This document shows positions 27,201 to 39,380 of a stretch of 64,000 bases of DNA, piece after piece (positions within the stretch are counted from its first letter, which is position 1; each line of letters begins with the position of its first letter). The translations under genes and the position numbers were made by a program. The notes beneath the pieces are model-generated. The model had not been told where the DNA came from and did not search any database. It was given only the letters and a program-made list of their open reading frames with translations. Source of the DNA: Mycteria americana (lineage: Eukaryota; Chordata; Aves; Ciconiiformes; Ciconiidae); NCBI RefSeq assembly GCF_035582795.1, contig NC_134366.1, positions 136,548,756-136,612,755 on the forward strand, in the 5' to 3' direction.

Positions 27201-28364
27201 GAGAGGAGACTTTAGGGGAATCTTCCTATAAAGTACATGGGGAAAAGCAGGCTTCGAACATCTGTGCTCTGGCTTGCTACCTGAAGGCAGCTGACTGTAC
27301 AGTGACCAACCTCCAACCTATGTACCTTTCCACAACACCTAAAGTTGGCTGGGGTAAATATCACCCAACATGACCATAAAACAGCACCTTCCTGGACTCA
27401 CAGTATGCTAGGAATCAACCAGCTGTAAGTCAACCAGCTGCCAGAAAATTTAACTTCTCACGAAGATTTTCAGAAGACAATCCACTTTGGACGCTTAGGT
27501 ATCCGGGTACAAAATATTAGGGTCCAACCTGGAAACTTCTTCACACGAGCAGCACCATCGATTTTAAATGTTACTATTTGCATGAATAAGTCTTTTGCAG
27601 ACACATGACTTTATTTCATAGGTATATTTTGTATAAATGACATCCTAAAGCCCTTTATGGAATTAAATAACACTGTCCACTGTCTTGTATCTGATATAAA
27701 TTACAGAAAACAGTGTCATAAAGATATTGCACAGCGAATAAACTAAACCATTCAGTCATAAGGCCAATGACCGAGGGAAAAAGAAATTAAAAGACATTGG
27801 CAAAGGAGAAAAGATATGTTTTAAGATGAGGTTTGAAAAGAGATTTGAGTCAATGAGGCAGAGAGATACATTCATGCAATAGGACTGCGTACTAAGAAAA
27901 ACTTTCAGATATTCTGATATCCAGACAAACCAACCATGGACAAGTTTGACTAGACACATGGTACACGGAGGTTGTCACACATCTTCCTACACAAACAGCA
28001 ATTCTCACACCTCACCAATTAATTACAAGGAGAAGTCTAGTGCTTGGCTGGTCTATAACTTGTTATGTCTCTAGTTTTTCAGTTCACTGCCCTATAAAAG
28101 GCATTTATGTTAGCACAAATCCAGCAATACACTAGGGGAATAGCTTCAACCCATAACCAATCCATACGTAGTGTTTTCTGAGAGGAGGAGGAACATTTGT
28201 GAAGGTCCTCCAAACCCTTCTGCTGTTATGTGCAGAACTTAAGTCTATTTTGGACTCTGGCAATCCAAGGTGCTAAAGACGTGGACAAGATTACTGCAGT
28301 TACAGTAGTATAGTCACAGCAGAAACTGCAATCAGGTAGCATTGGGTTTGGTTTTCAGTTCTAC

Positions 28365-28450
28365 TAAAACTCATGGGCCATATCCACATTCATATTTAGG
28401 TATCCTGTGCCACTAAGTTCAATGGAACTCAAATACCTAAATACCTCCAT
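28365..28450. repeat. Related A/T-rich variant of the sauropsid motif
   Basis: TTTAGGTATCCTGTGCCACT, AGTTCAATGGAACTCAAATA and CCTAAATACCTCC resemble the frequent phrase ...AGTCAATGGGA.TTAGGCACCTAAATACCTTT. A similar fragment, AAGGCACCTGAATTTAGGTG, occurs near 2651-2670, and GTGCATTTAGGCATCTAAGT near 12588-12607. Confidence 0.35.
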
Positions 28451-28471
28451 AAACACAAGTTTTACATTTGG

Positions 28472-28590
28472 CCTTCAGCAAGTCATTTAAAGATTGCGTA
28501 CCTCAAATCTTTCCCTATAAAGTTGGGATGTTAGCACTTGGTAACAATAAATGAAGCTTGTGAAAGGTTCCTGTAAGAGCACAGAGCACT
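28472..28590 (+). mobile_element. MIR-like SINE relic, plus strand
   Basis: GCCTTCAGCAAGTCATTTAA, ACCTCAAATCTTTCCCTATA, AAAGTTGGGATGTTAGCACT and AACAATAAATGAAGCTTGTG follow the sense MIR core (GGGCAAGTCACTTAACC...CCTCAGTTTCC.CATCTGTAAAATGGGGAT...GATTAAATGAG) in order. Highly diverged, boundaries approximate. Confidence 0.5.
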
Positions 28591-29025
28591 AGAGCCATAA
28601 TATCTGCCTCACACCTTCTGTGCCACATCAGTCAACAGACAAATAACCCAACACCACAATTAGAGAGAGTTGTCAGCATTTTAGGACTTACTGCCACTAC
28701 AGGCAGAGTGAGACACAGTCTGACCCAGAAAGAGATTTTGAAAGTTCCTTTAAAGTTTACAGGAACCTTATACATCAGTCCTGCCAGAGCTGATGGAGCA
28801 AAGCTGGAGCCAGCAAGCCCACAGGAGGGCAAGCACATACAAGTCCTTTCAGCAGATACAGAGATACCTGGTCTACAGCTTCACATGTAGACCCTCTTCC
28901 CACTGTCAGGCTGGCCCTTTTCTCTTAAGGGGAGATGGATCAGTTATATGAAAAGACTCATTGCACCACCTAAGTCTTCACTCCAGGTTCTCCTGCCCCC
29001 ATTCCCACATGCACCTTCTTCCATG

Positions 29026-29585
29026 CCCCTGTACTCGGCACTGGTGAGGCCGCACCTCGAATACTGTGTTCAGTTTTGGGGCCCCCACTACAAGAGAGAC
29101 ATTGAGGTGCTGGAGCGTGTCCAGAGAAGGGCAACAAAGCTGGTGAAGGGTCTAGAGCACAAGTCTGATGAGGAGTGGCTGAGGGAACTGGGGTTGTTTA
29201 GCCTGGAGAAAAGGAGGCTGAGGGGAGACCTTATTGCTCTCTACAACTACCTGAAAGGAGGTTGTAGAGAGGTGGGGGTCGGTCTCTTCTCCCAGGTAAC
29301 AAGAGATAGGACGAGAGGAAATGGCCTCAAGTTGCACCAGGGGAGGTTTAGGTTGGATATGAGGAAATTTTACTTCACTGAAAGGGTTGTCAAGCATTGA
29401 AAGAGGCTGCCCAGAGAAGTGGTTGAGTCGCCATCCCTGGAAGTATTTAAAAGACATTTGGATGAGGTGCTTAGGGACATGGTGTAGTGGTGGTCTTGGT
29501 AGTGTTAGGCTTACGGTTGGACTCGATGATCTTAAAGGTCTTTTCCAACCTATACGATTCTGTGATTCTGTGATTCTGTGATTCA
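29026..29585 (+). mobile_element. 5'-truncated CR1 copy (ORF2 C-terminus and 3' UTR)
   Basis: The copy begins at CCCCTGTACTCGGCACTGGT, the same point as 52921 of the longer element, and keeps the ORF2 C-terminal text [40 protein letters not shown] and [13 protein letters not shown]. Its frame ends at TGA 29398-29400 where the longer copy has a sense codon in AAGCATCGGAACAGG. It finishes with GGTTGGACTCGATGATCTTA and then three to four GATTCTGT octamers. About 560 bp survive, the normal fate of LINE copies that abort early. The open frame 28948-29400 is this fragment plus unrelated upstream sequence and is not a host gene. Confidence 0.93.
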
Positions 29586-30138
29586 GTCATGATGCTGATC
29601 ACTGTCCCAGCCTTACCACCCCTGCCACCTCTGCCAAGGAGCCTCTCAACCCCATATGGATCATTTAAACACATTTTTTTCCAAGAAATCTTATCATCTG
29701 AAGTTTTCCCTCATGATAAACAACTTAGGTGTGACCTAGGTGTAATATGCACTTCACGTTTATTCATGTCATGCATTCAAATTTAAATCTCCTTGAAGGC
29801 ATAAGATAAAGGATACTGACACACAAAAACTTGGAGGGGGGGAGTGTGTGTGACAGTAACAACTTTTATATTTTCCTTTGAAAGCAACAAGCCTTGGGGA
29901 GAAGGCATTTATTTTAAAATCACTTATTATGTGTGGATGGTGCAGGTTTGTCACTAAAAAGAGTAGTTAAAATATTTCCCACTTTTGGCTCTTGCACTTC
30001 ATTACTGTTTTGCAGCTGTGTGGTCAGTCAAATCCCTCATTTGACCTTCCAAGACAATAGTTTTTCCAAAAGTCTTACTCCATTACTCTGACTTTTCCAA
30101 TAAGCTGGGGCGGGGTGGGGGGGCTTTCCGCAAATATT

Positions 30139-30174
30139 ACACACACACATGCACAAACACACACACATGCACAC
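30139..30174 (+). repeat. (CA)n microsatellite with ATG interruptions
   Basis: ACACACACATGCACA is followed by AACACACACACATGCACAC. The interruptions repeat at about 17-bp spacing. Confidence 0.9.
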
Positions 30175-32291
30175 TCTGAGTGCATCTGAAAAACGTTGGT
30201 TGGAGAGGTACAAAAGACATTTGTTGTTAGTGGCATATCTGCCTGTTCCCATACCCAGCACTGTCCGGACCCCAAGTCCTCAAAGCCACAGATGTGTCAC
30301 CTGGGGCAGGGGATATTCCCTCTCCCTCTCTTCCTGGGGGGGAGAGAGCAAAGGAGACTGTGGGGGCAGGAAACGGCATGCTCCAAATTTGCAACCAGGA
30401 ACACTGTAAGCCGTGTAGGTACCTTCTCAGTCTGTATGGAAACCCACCCACTTCCCTCCGACCCTTGCATTCTGGACCAGCTGAAGCAACAGCTTCCCCA
30501 TCAGAGTGGGCCTGTGCCCCAAGAGCACTACTGTCAAAATTTCAGCTGATATGCAGCTCTGACAGGAACTAATATTTCAATTCCACAGTCCAGTAATGAT
30601 TTCCTTAGCCTATATAAAGGATTTTCAATTTTCACAATCTTCCTGTATGGTAAACACAGTGAATGGCATGACACGACAACAAAACAAAGGTTTGGATGAT
30701 AAGTAATTATTTTTTTCTGGGGTTTCCTTGTCCCTCAGTTGGCTGTTCTGCCATTGAAGTTAGATAATTTAAAAATTAAACCAATCCCTCCAATGTATCA
30801 ACTATCCTTTACAACTGAAGTTGCTTTACTTTGGTTTTAGTTTGGAGAAATTGTCCCCTCATCTTCTCCCCTTCCTTTTAAAGGTACTGCACTGCAATCA
30901 AATATTTATGCCTCATTTAAGCTAGGAAACCCTCAAAACTGTCACCTCGCTCACTTGCTTCTAAACTGTCACATTAACTTTCAATGCTCTACAAAGATAG
31001 CTGCTGCTAACTCATGATTTCTTGTCTGGGAAATAAGATACTCTGTCCTGCTAAGAAGAAATGAGAGAAAAATTAGTTGCCTTTTTTTGTCTGAAGACAA
31101 TAGCAAAATATAATCTTACAGGGCTATCTGTAGAATAGGAACTGGGCATTTAGGTTCTCAGCTTTGGCAAAGACTTTTCATGTTTCCTAAGACTAGTCAC
31201 ATTGGCCTGTATTTTCCATGGTGATATCTTACTTTACGTCCTCAGACACCATAGGCTTGGTCTCCAGATGCACTGAGCAATTCCAGATTCATGCTGTTTT
31301 AACGGGAGGTACAGCCAAATCATGCTTCCCTCAGAAGTGGTTGTGAGGAGACTCAAGCAGATCAGAGAACAGAAGAGCCGCACATGAAAATCCACCACTG
31401 CTTTTGCAAACTTGGGAATTAACAACACTTCATCTGAGTTTTCGTCTCTAGAGAAAAAATGCTCTACCTGCTCAACACACCAGCGCATCATGAAGCTGAA
31501 ATCAAAGCTTAGAAATCATAAGTCTCTTGGAAGAAGCTGCCTCAGAGGAATGATTACTTAGCAAATTCCTCCTAGGAAAGGGAAGGGACTTGTGTTACAT
31601 CTTATTGAGCCTCACTGTCGAAGTGAGACCCCAAAGACTGTACGGTACACAGAAAGGTTAGACAAAACAGACCCATTTGCAAAACAGACACATTCTTAAT
31701 ATGCTCTTTAAGTCACATGCATACTCACTAATTCTTCATTAGCCTGCTGATTCCTCTATGCATGAAAGGACAAAGACCACAGATTTTCCCATGTAGCCTG
31801 GGAGCCATGAGGTCAGCTTTACTGAATGAATTTATCAATAGGGTTAGAGCTTCAATTTCTCTAATATGCTTTACCTAATAAGGCAGTTCCTGTCGTAATT
31901 GCTGTTGTAGGGATAGGAGGTTAATCTTTTAAGTGACAGCACTGAACTCACCTGCTGAGAGATGATCTGGAGCACTCCAATAAAACATTCATGGCTTCAT
32001 GCCTCCTCTGTTGCACTTAAATCTATGTTAACAGTTTCAAAAAGCTAAAAAGCCAGGCCTATGCTCTGCAGTGATCAATAGCACCACAGTTAGATATCAG
32101 CGTATTCAGCTCAGTGGGATAAATGTTCAGTCTTTGGTAGATTTAGTAGTGGGTGGAAATGACAGATGGAATTTAAGTCTTTTGTTCAAAGGCTTTGTTC
32201 TCCTCCTTCTTTAGTGTAAAGAATTTCCCTGTGATATTATGTTTTCTTTCCAGGAGACCTGAAGCACCAATCATTTTGCTTTGTTCCCCTT

Positions 32292-32306
32292 GGGGGGGGG
32301 GGGGGG
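32292..32306 (+). repeat. G15 homopolymer
   Basis: Fifteen consecutive G after CCCCTT. Long G runs are prone to polymerase slippage and sequencing error, so the exact length should not be trusted. Confidence 0.9.
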
Positions 32307-32415
32307 AAGCCAAATATAGAGAAGAAAAACACTTACTTGATAAAGATAGGTCATTAACAAAAAGCTTAGGTCAACAGAAACAAGACCCAGCATGTCTGGA
32401 CAGCATTCTTTCAAA

Positions 32416-32509
32416 TTTGAAAGTGTACAATTAAATCGAATACGATTTGTGATAAATGACCATTTGAAAGTGTATAATTTGATCAAATAAAATTTGTGAT
32501 AAATGATCC
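32416..32509 (+). repeat. Tandem duplication, 47-bp unit, two copies
   Basis: TTTGAAAGTGTACAATTAAA at 32416 is repeated as TTTGAAAGTGTATAATTTGA at 32463; both units end with ATTTGTGATAAATGA. About 8 of 47 positions differ, so the duplication is not recent. Confidence 0.9.
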
Positions 32510-32932
32510 GGAATAGGAAACACCATTTTTTCACACACATTAAACTAGATTGTCTTATAGGAACTTCAAATATAGTCACATTTCCAATGGTTACCTTTCA
32601 GTCCTGGATTCAGTATGACACTTACTTACAAAAGAAAATTGGAACAAAAATCATTGCATCAAATGTAACTATTAAGGGTTGTGAAGTATAAAACTAGCAA
32701 TGGAGGTGAAAGAAGAGAATGAAGAGAGCAGGGTCCCCTGGTTCCCATTAAACTGTACTTTCCCCCTTAGTCTGGAATTTTCTGCAATTAAGCTGTTTTA
32801 GAAAAAAGCAGAGTGCAACTCGGAATATAACACTCTGGAAGCATTTCCTCTAACCAGAGTCTGAGCCTTCCCTGTGCCCATATTATTCACACACAGTCCT
32901 CAATGAAGGCTACGTGTTTGTAACTCAGAGTA

Positions 32933-32972
32933 GAATTTGACCTCAAAACTTTGAATTTGACCTCAAAACTTT
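32933..32972 (+). repeat. Perfect 20-bp tandem duplication
   Basis: GAATTTGACCTCAAAACTTT occurs twice with no mismatch and no spacer. The lack of divergence suggests a recent slippage event or an assembly artefact. Confidence 0.95.
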
Positions 32973-33852
32973 GAAGAGCAGCAGAGTTACCTGAAGGTTT
33001 CCTGGCTACTGCCCTGAGTACTGTCCTAGATTTAAGGGGGGCTACGTCCATGTTTGTAACATTCCCCTTCTTCCCTTTGTACTTTTGATGTGGTACAGAA
33101 ATGCTGGTACAGATAATTTTGGGAGCAGTAGTGTTTCGATCACAAATCCAAAGCTCATATAATCTTAAACAAAAACAGAGTGAGAATTGGAGTCTCTCGT
33201 GGTATTTCTAATCATTGCTCACTGAAACACTTGAATTGATTTTGTTCTGGGGGAAAACCTGATCCAGGAGACCACAAGAGAAATCATTTATTGTGGTAAT
33301 ATACTTACAAAGAACTTAGAAGCCAATCTTAATATATTTTATTTTCCAAGAACATGATTTTTATAAGATGAACTGTATTATTTTTATTGGGAGCTGGTTT
33401 TACTAGACACTATGCATGTACAGGGGATGCTTCGAGAGGCAGTAGGAGTGTTGTGAGCAATCTGGGGGCAATTCTATATTTTGTAAAATGTATTGATGTC
33501 TGCTAACCAGCATTTAGAACAGAAAAGTCATTCAAGCTACTTAGGTACATGACGCATTGCCACGCCTTCCATCTGAGCAGCTCAGAGATTTTCTGTGTCA
33601 AGTCTATAAGCTTTGCTGAGGAGTAATCACACACTGCTCATATTTACTGAGTAGAGTTTGAGGAGAGGGGAGAGGAAAGGAACAAAGGGCCACACACCCC
33701 CCGCCTTCCCTACTGACATGACCCTGACAAGATTGCATGGGATAATTGAAGGATTTAGAAAACAAAGGGCTAGAAGTAACCGACAAGAATGGTAGAACTT
33801 AACAGGATGACTCTGCCACGTAATAAAAGTTGCAGTGCAGTTGAGTAGTTTT

Positions 33853-33875
33853 GTAACTAGTTATTAACTAGTTAC
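33853..33875. repeat. Perfect 9-bp inverted repeat with 5-nt loop
   Basis: GTAACTAGT, TATTA, ACTAGTTAC. The arms are exactly complementary. AT-rich palindromes are frequent by chance, and no function is suggested. Confidence 0.8.
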
Positions 33876-36107
33876 AGCATACTATTAAACTGCAGGGAAC
33901 AGAGGCTGGTTTAATCTGTTGATGATAGAGTTAAGAAAGATTATGGATAAAAGGTTATCATCTGGTGAAAAAAATGGTATTGAGAGTGAATTATCAAGCC
34001 CCCCAAACCACTGTCTTCTTTCTGAAAAGTAAGAAGCCTCTCTTCCACAATGGACATATTGTTAGTATAGGTCAAGCACAGAATATGATTTATTGACATC
34101 CTGTTTATTATCATCAGATGGATGTTCAATGTTACACTTCCAAATTGCTTTTTATAAAAGTTAGGTAGTTAACAAAGATATGATGGACATAATTTTAAAT
34201 CTGTGGTCCAATCAAGGATGTAAATACTGGTCCAGGTCTGTTATATTTGAATGGAAAGACAGAAGAACACAGACTAATTCAAAGATTTCTTAGTTAGATT
34301 TTCCAGTCAGACTGCTGTCAAGGATCTTCTTATTTGGTTACACTTTGGAGGGGAACCCCACCACCGCCACTCATAAAATTGTGGGCAGTTCCCTCCTCTC
34401 CTAAGGTATAACACATCAGTACAACCTTCTTTAGCACTGGGACTATTAAATCTTTTATTCAAACATTAGAGTCTATGTAGCCCTGGTCTCAGTACAGCAA
34501 CGCTTCCCATACAATCTTTTCCTCATTGTGAAGAGGAAGTGTTTAATTCCCTGAATAATGCCAGAAAACTGTAATGTAATTATTTCTTAAATTTGAGCTT
34601 CTCTTACTTTCCACTGTGAGAGAAAGGAGCTCTGTCTCTACCACTTCCACAGCCTGGGCCCTTTGCTGTCAAAGTTAGATAGAAATTCAAGCATTTGTAG
34701 GCATGGAAGAGACACCATCACTGGTGAACTCTCCTTGATTAACCGTTCGTTAGTTTTTTCAGACTTTTCAGGTTATTCCCTGAATGGAGTTCATTTGCAA
34801 TGTTTTTCACCACTTCTCCGTGATGCTGAAATTTCTTTACAACCCCTTATAATGTTTTTTGGTGCAGTGTAAGTCTTTGACCTCTTGGTACTTGCAATCT
34901 CAGCAAATATCAGCAGGTCCATGGGGAATCAGTAGACTGCCACCAATAGGATTTTGCTGAAGAAGACTCAGAAGAAGAGATGCAGCAAATTCAAAAGTTG
35001 AAGATTAAAGTCCAATTATCAGTGGCAAGGACAAACACAGTCCTGGGGAATAACTTCCACAGAAGTTGGAACAAATCCCTCTTACAAGGCCTTTTTTGAG
35101 CCATGTTCAGAATAGTTTGTTTGGTGTGCTTCTTCCTGAAGGCAGATAGTCAGGTATAGTAGAGGAAACAAGGTTCATCTAAGAGAACAAAGATTTTAGC
35201 AGTGTCATGTATTTTGTGGACTATAGCATAAGGAAGACTCATTAAGATAAAAGTATCATTATTTCAATCCTTAAAAGGAAGCCCTTTTGTCTCATCAAGA
35301 AATTTTACTATGAACAAAAAGGAACTTGAAAATCCTTGAAAAATCCTACTAAAAATAAGCACACAAGGGTTAGAATAATTTGGAAGCTGCAGCATAAGTA
35401 GAGCCATACTGAATATGAAGATGAGACACATTTAGTTTAAACCTCAGAAAGGGATTTTCTCAAAGGGGGATGAAACATAATGTTTGCTATATGCAAAACA
35501 TAAAGATTGCCTCACCATCCTTTTAGATACAGCATATGAACATATCTGCTAAAAGTCAAAAGTGAAAGACTCTAGGAAGCTGCCAGACCTAGGGAAAATG
35601 AATATTCTGCAAATATATTTATTTTACATGTAAAGCAAAGCAAAGAAAAATATTGTTAAATATTTACTCATCACCCAGTAGCTTATTAATCTTTGTCGCA
35701 GCAAATACAGCTGACTCTATAGAGTGTGGGCAGAGATGGTCCTTACCAATAAAATACCATGACTGAGACTCATAGGTAAGCAAAAGCCCTGACAGGAAGA
35801 GTGACTCAGCTGCATGAAGAGCAGCTGCACAGGCAAACCTGGCTGTAAGCATCCATAATTGTTGCATTCTCTTGCTTTTTTTTTTCTCCCTGCGATTTCC
35901 TTCATCTGGCCCCCAGAGCCTTCTTGTACTACCAGACATCCCATAATTATTACTCCAGTACCACTCCAGCATCATTTTTAACACCAGCAGAGGGCTGGCA
36001 TTTGAAAAGCAATACAGACTATGTTCTGACCACCTACTATAGGCACTTAATTTTAAGGATTTCAACACCTGAAAAATAAAAGCCTGGTCCCAGCTGGATG
36101 ATTCAGG

Positions 36108-36120
36108 CTGCCTATATAAG
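36108..36120 (+). promoter_or_regulatory. TATA-box-like sequence, unsupported promoter
   Basis: GCCTATATAAGAGC is a good TATA consensus with GC-containing flanks. There is no recognisable downstream gene, so this may be chance. The minus-strand 173-codon frame that spans it (35664-36185) has no family resemblance. Confidence 0.15.
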
Positions 36121-36939
36121 AGCAAAGGCTCCCCAGCTAGTCTGTGGGGAATGTGATTCAGCTTATCAAATGTCTTTTTCTCCACCTTGGTCCTCTAGGC
36201 CACCAAACACAGCTCCAGCTGGTAGGAAACGCTGGTTCCTAGTGGGTCTGCACAGGAGCTTGGGGCAGTTTCACAACACCACCTGCTCAGAGAGGACTCA
36301 GCAGTCTAAATATTCTTCTGATGGAGGTGGCGGCGGCAGCGATGACCTGCCTTTGCACAACAACATGGTGGAAGGTTCCCAAACCCAGGAAGAGGAGAGC
36401 TAAAATCTGAACTCTACTTCAGACTGAGGGGAATCAACCCCACAGCTCCCATTTCCCTGGGAGCACCCCATTGTGCAGGTTACACACCAGGAGGGGATGT
36501 TCCCTGTCTTTGTTGAAACTGTGCCTTCTTGTCCCACTACGTGCTTCTGTGCAAGACTCATAGCACCAGAGAACAAACAGGGAACCTGCCTGTGCCATCC
36601 AGAAGAAGGGCAAGAGGTCTGGTTCATGGTTTCTGCCACTCAGAGGTCCTCATGAATTCAAAAGAAAAATATGAAGCCTCCTGGTGCAGGAACCAGATTA
36701 CCTTGAAAAAGTCTCCTCCTCACCAGTGGTGTAGAGGAAGCTCTTTTGATTAGCTCTTGATAAAAAAAATCAAAGAAAAAAAAAAACAATTAACACAGTG
36801 CAGATTGAAAAGACCACAAAATAGTTAACAGATAGCTCCATTGGAAAATGTGCTAAGAGTTGCGGTGGGCTCTGGCAATAAAATCAGGACTGGCTGTTTT
36901 CCTTGGGGATACAGTGGCCTTCAAGTGTGAGTTATTTAG

Positions 36940-37015
36940 TGAATGTCCAAAGGTTTATGTTATGCAAGAAGGCAGATTAGATGGTCATAGCAGTCCCTTC
37001 TGGTCTTAAGCAATT
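36940..37015 (+). mobile_element. Ancient CR1-type LINE 3' end
   Basis: The stretch containing GCAGATTAGATGGTCATAGC and AGTCCCTTCTGGTCTTAAGC resembles the 3' end of older sauropsid CR1 elements (motif of the type ACTAGATGATCA...GGTCCCTTCTGGCCTTA). The 5' limit is unclear; sequence from about 36846 may belong to it. It is more decayed than the copies at 22, 29 and 50 kb. Confidence 0.6.
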
Positions 37016-37639
37016 AATCTCTGACGTGATGTCAGAAGGTTGGTTCATCACAGCCAAAGAAGGCAATTTCTTTGCTGATAAATGAAGAAATAAATCAATT
37101 TTTACTCCAAGATGAGGATGGGATTCCACCGGTCCCCAGGGGCTGTTTTCATGTTCAGGCACTGAGCAGCTGAGCAAGGGACTGCTGCACCAAACAGCAT
37201 GTGCTCTTGCCAGGACCTGCATTTATTCTCCCTGTTCCTAGCAAAATCACAGCCACAAAAGGTGAATTCTGGCCTCTGAAGACACCAGTAAGTTTAGATG
37301 AGGTCTTGGCTTTCAGAGGAGTACAGAATCCTCAATGCTACGCAGCTAAATAAATTACGGAAATCAGGGGAGGAAAAAATGCGCTGATATTTACGTCGCA
37401 GGATCATGAGTTGGGAGAACTGCACCTTTGATAAACAGCAGTGGCACAATCTTACTGACCGATCTCAGCCATGTCACTTCGGTCTACACTTTCCCCATTA
37501 ATTTAGTTCTTCAAGTCAAGATTGGACGCTGACTGCCAGGTTTCAGGAAATTTTACTACAAGAATTGTGCAGATATTAAGCAATTAATTCTCAAATGCCT
37601 GTGTGACACCAGGGGCAATGCCCTTCTTATCTCCAGTTC

Positions 37640-37730
37640 ACCAGAGGGAAGTAAAATGTGAGAGGACATGCCCAAGGGCCACAAACCAAGTAAGCAAGAG
37701 AGAAGAGCATGAAGGTGGACTAACCCAGCT
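37640..37730 (-). mobile_element. Possible MIR relic, minus strand
   Basis: GAGAGGACATGCCCAAGGGC followed by CACAAACCAAGTAAGCAAGA resembles the antisense MIR core (GAGGTTAAGTGACTTGCCCAAGGTCACACAGCTAGTAAG, broken here only by substitutions). The downstream match fades. Confidence 0.42.
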
Positions 37731-39340
37731 CCCCATCCTGTTTTCCTACCACCAAATTTCACGGTCCTTCAGAGGTCACTCCTATTTCCAAAACTAATAC
37801 AACTTAAATTTCCAAAAATTTAAATCTCCCTTTAGATAGCACTGTTTCCTGTAGTGAGTCTTCCCTGTAGTGAGTTCCTATGAAGAGAGTGAGAAAATAA
37901 CTGTGGTCAGAGTCTGCCCCTTTTTTGACTGAGGAATGGCTGTAATTCAAGATGGCAGAGGGAAGCAAAACCACAAAATGAGTCATGCACCATCATCCAC
38001 AAGGAATGAAAATAAGTGTATTACACCGCCTATCATTACGTACTTAATGATACCGCTGCCAAGAGGGATTTCTCTATAGAAAAATGCAGATGTAAAGTCT
38101 GTGGTTACAGAAATAATATAATTTATTACATTTTTTAATTCCTCATTGGTTACGTTTAAATATATAACACAGAAATGAACGTACACATTTCTACAGGACT
38201 CATACAGAGGAACTGCTCCAAAATAATTTGAAGTGGGGCCACAGTGTCTTTATTTTGTATTTGAGGCATCTTCCCAGTCAATGAACCCCTGTGAAAGATT
38301 AATGTAGTTTGAACTTTTATTGTGGAATATCATTTGTGCACTGTCACACTTCGCACAAATGGTGCTTCAGTCACAGTTCGGTAACACTCCAGCATATTAT
38401 TTCCAAGGCATTTGAGAGTTTAGAGAATTATTGAAGGGCACACTGTACTCATTTGGTAATAAGGCAGAGTGCAGTTGCAGTCTCCATATGATTTCAACAA
38501 ATGGAATCAATGTTAATTTCATTGAACGTAGCAAAATAGTTGTGATAATAACCCCAGTGAAATATTCCACTAGAGAAAAGAGATAGAATATAGTGTTATA
38601 GTGTTTTATATTATCTCCACCAAGGATTCTAGAAGAAATACAGAAATGGATGGAAAAAAAATCCTAATCATTTCTGAAAAAACACACTCATTTGCAAATC
38701 AAAATTGCTATTTCTCCCAATCTTTACACTTTGATTTTAAGAATGTGCTGCAGAAGAAAGAATTAAAGAAATCAACTGAGATTCACATCCTATTTTCACC
38801 AATGATACCCAGCTTTAAGGCAGTCTAGATGTTTCAATTTGGCATTACTATTTGTGCAAATACGTGTTATACTGATCCTGAAAGTAAACACTTCCCAAAG
38901 CCATGATTTGTTAGCACTGCCTTCACATGTTATAGCCAATTAGTCAATAATTAGTCAAATAATTAAAAATATAATTATGTAACGATGTTGCCTTTTTTAA
39001 ATTAAGGACTCATTCACAAGCTGATTCCTCTTTCTGATTATGTGTTTCTTTGCTGCTACAGTTTAAGCGCATAAACCTTGGTTGCTTTTTCTCTCCTTTT
39101 GAATTAAAACAGGATCCTGTTAATAAATGGACAAGTGCTTATTAATATGCTGTCACCAGCAAAGACACAAATATGCAACTAAATACTTATGCAGCTCCCA
39201 CCAGATGCAAATATATCTGTAAGAACCATCACTGATGTGTTGGAGACCTCTAGAGCTGTAGCTCTCCTCATGAAACTACAATTGCTGGTATTACCAATTA
39301 TTAGGGCTACAGTTCAGGTATACAATATCAAGCTTTAATT

Positions 39341-39380
39341 AAAAAAAAAAAAAAACAACCCCAAAAAAACCCCAAAAACC
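39341..39380 (+). repeat. A-run followed by A/C-rich tract
   Basis: Fifteen A residues followed by CAACCCCAAAAAAACCCCAA. Same architecture as at 18364 and 58437; no recognisable transposon body lies on either side. Confidence 0.8.

Larger units (their letters stand above)
22321..29025. other. Intergenic, no gene seen apart from MIR-like relics
   Basis: The 118-codon plus-strand frame at 25046-25402 is Leu/Pro/Cys-rich and matched by an antisense frame; I see no domain. The stretch 25375-25440 (CATTTGAATGCCTCGTTGTT, AAATCAAATTACGAGC) has a faintly enhancer-like texture. Confidence 0.55.
29586..36939. other. Intergenic, no gene seen apart from listed simple repeats
   Basis: The largest frame, 173 codons on the minus strand at 35664-36185, has ordinary composition, no signal peptide, no repeated motif and no family I recognise. 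Single uninterrupted frames of this size occur by chance in 64 kb. A set of overlapping frames at 30037-30572 lies on both strands. Confidence 0.55.

Noticed and set aside
28948..29400. 150-codon frame that could be taken for a host gene
   Set aside because: From about residue 27 it is CR1 ORF2 C-terminal text; the beginning is unrelated upstream sequence.
35664..36185. 173-codon minus-strand frame
   Set aside because: No recognised domain, no repeat or signal peptide, and a frame this long is plausible by chance in 64 kb. A conserved orthologue would be needed to revive it.
37846..37876. Near-perfect 15/16-bp tandem TTCCTGTAGTGAGTC/TTCCCTGTAGTGAGTT
   Set aside because: Real but trivial slippage; no added meaning.
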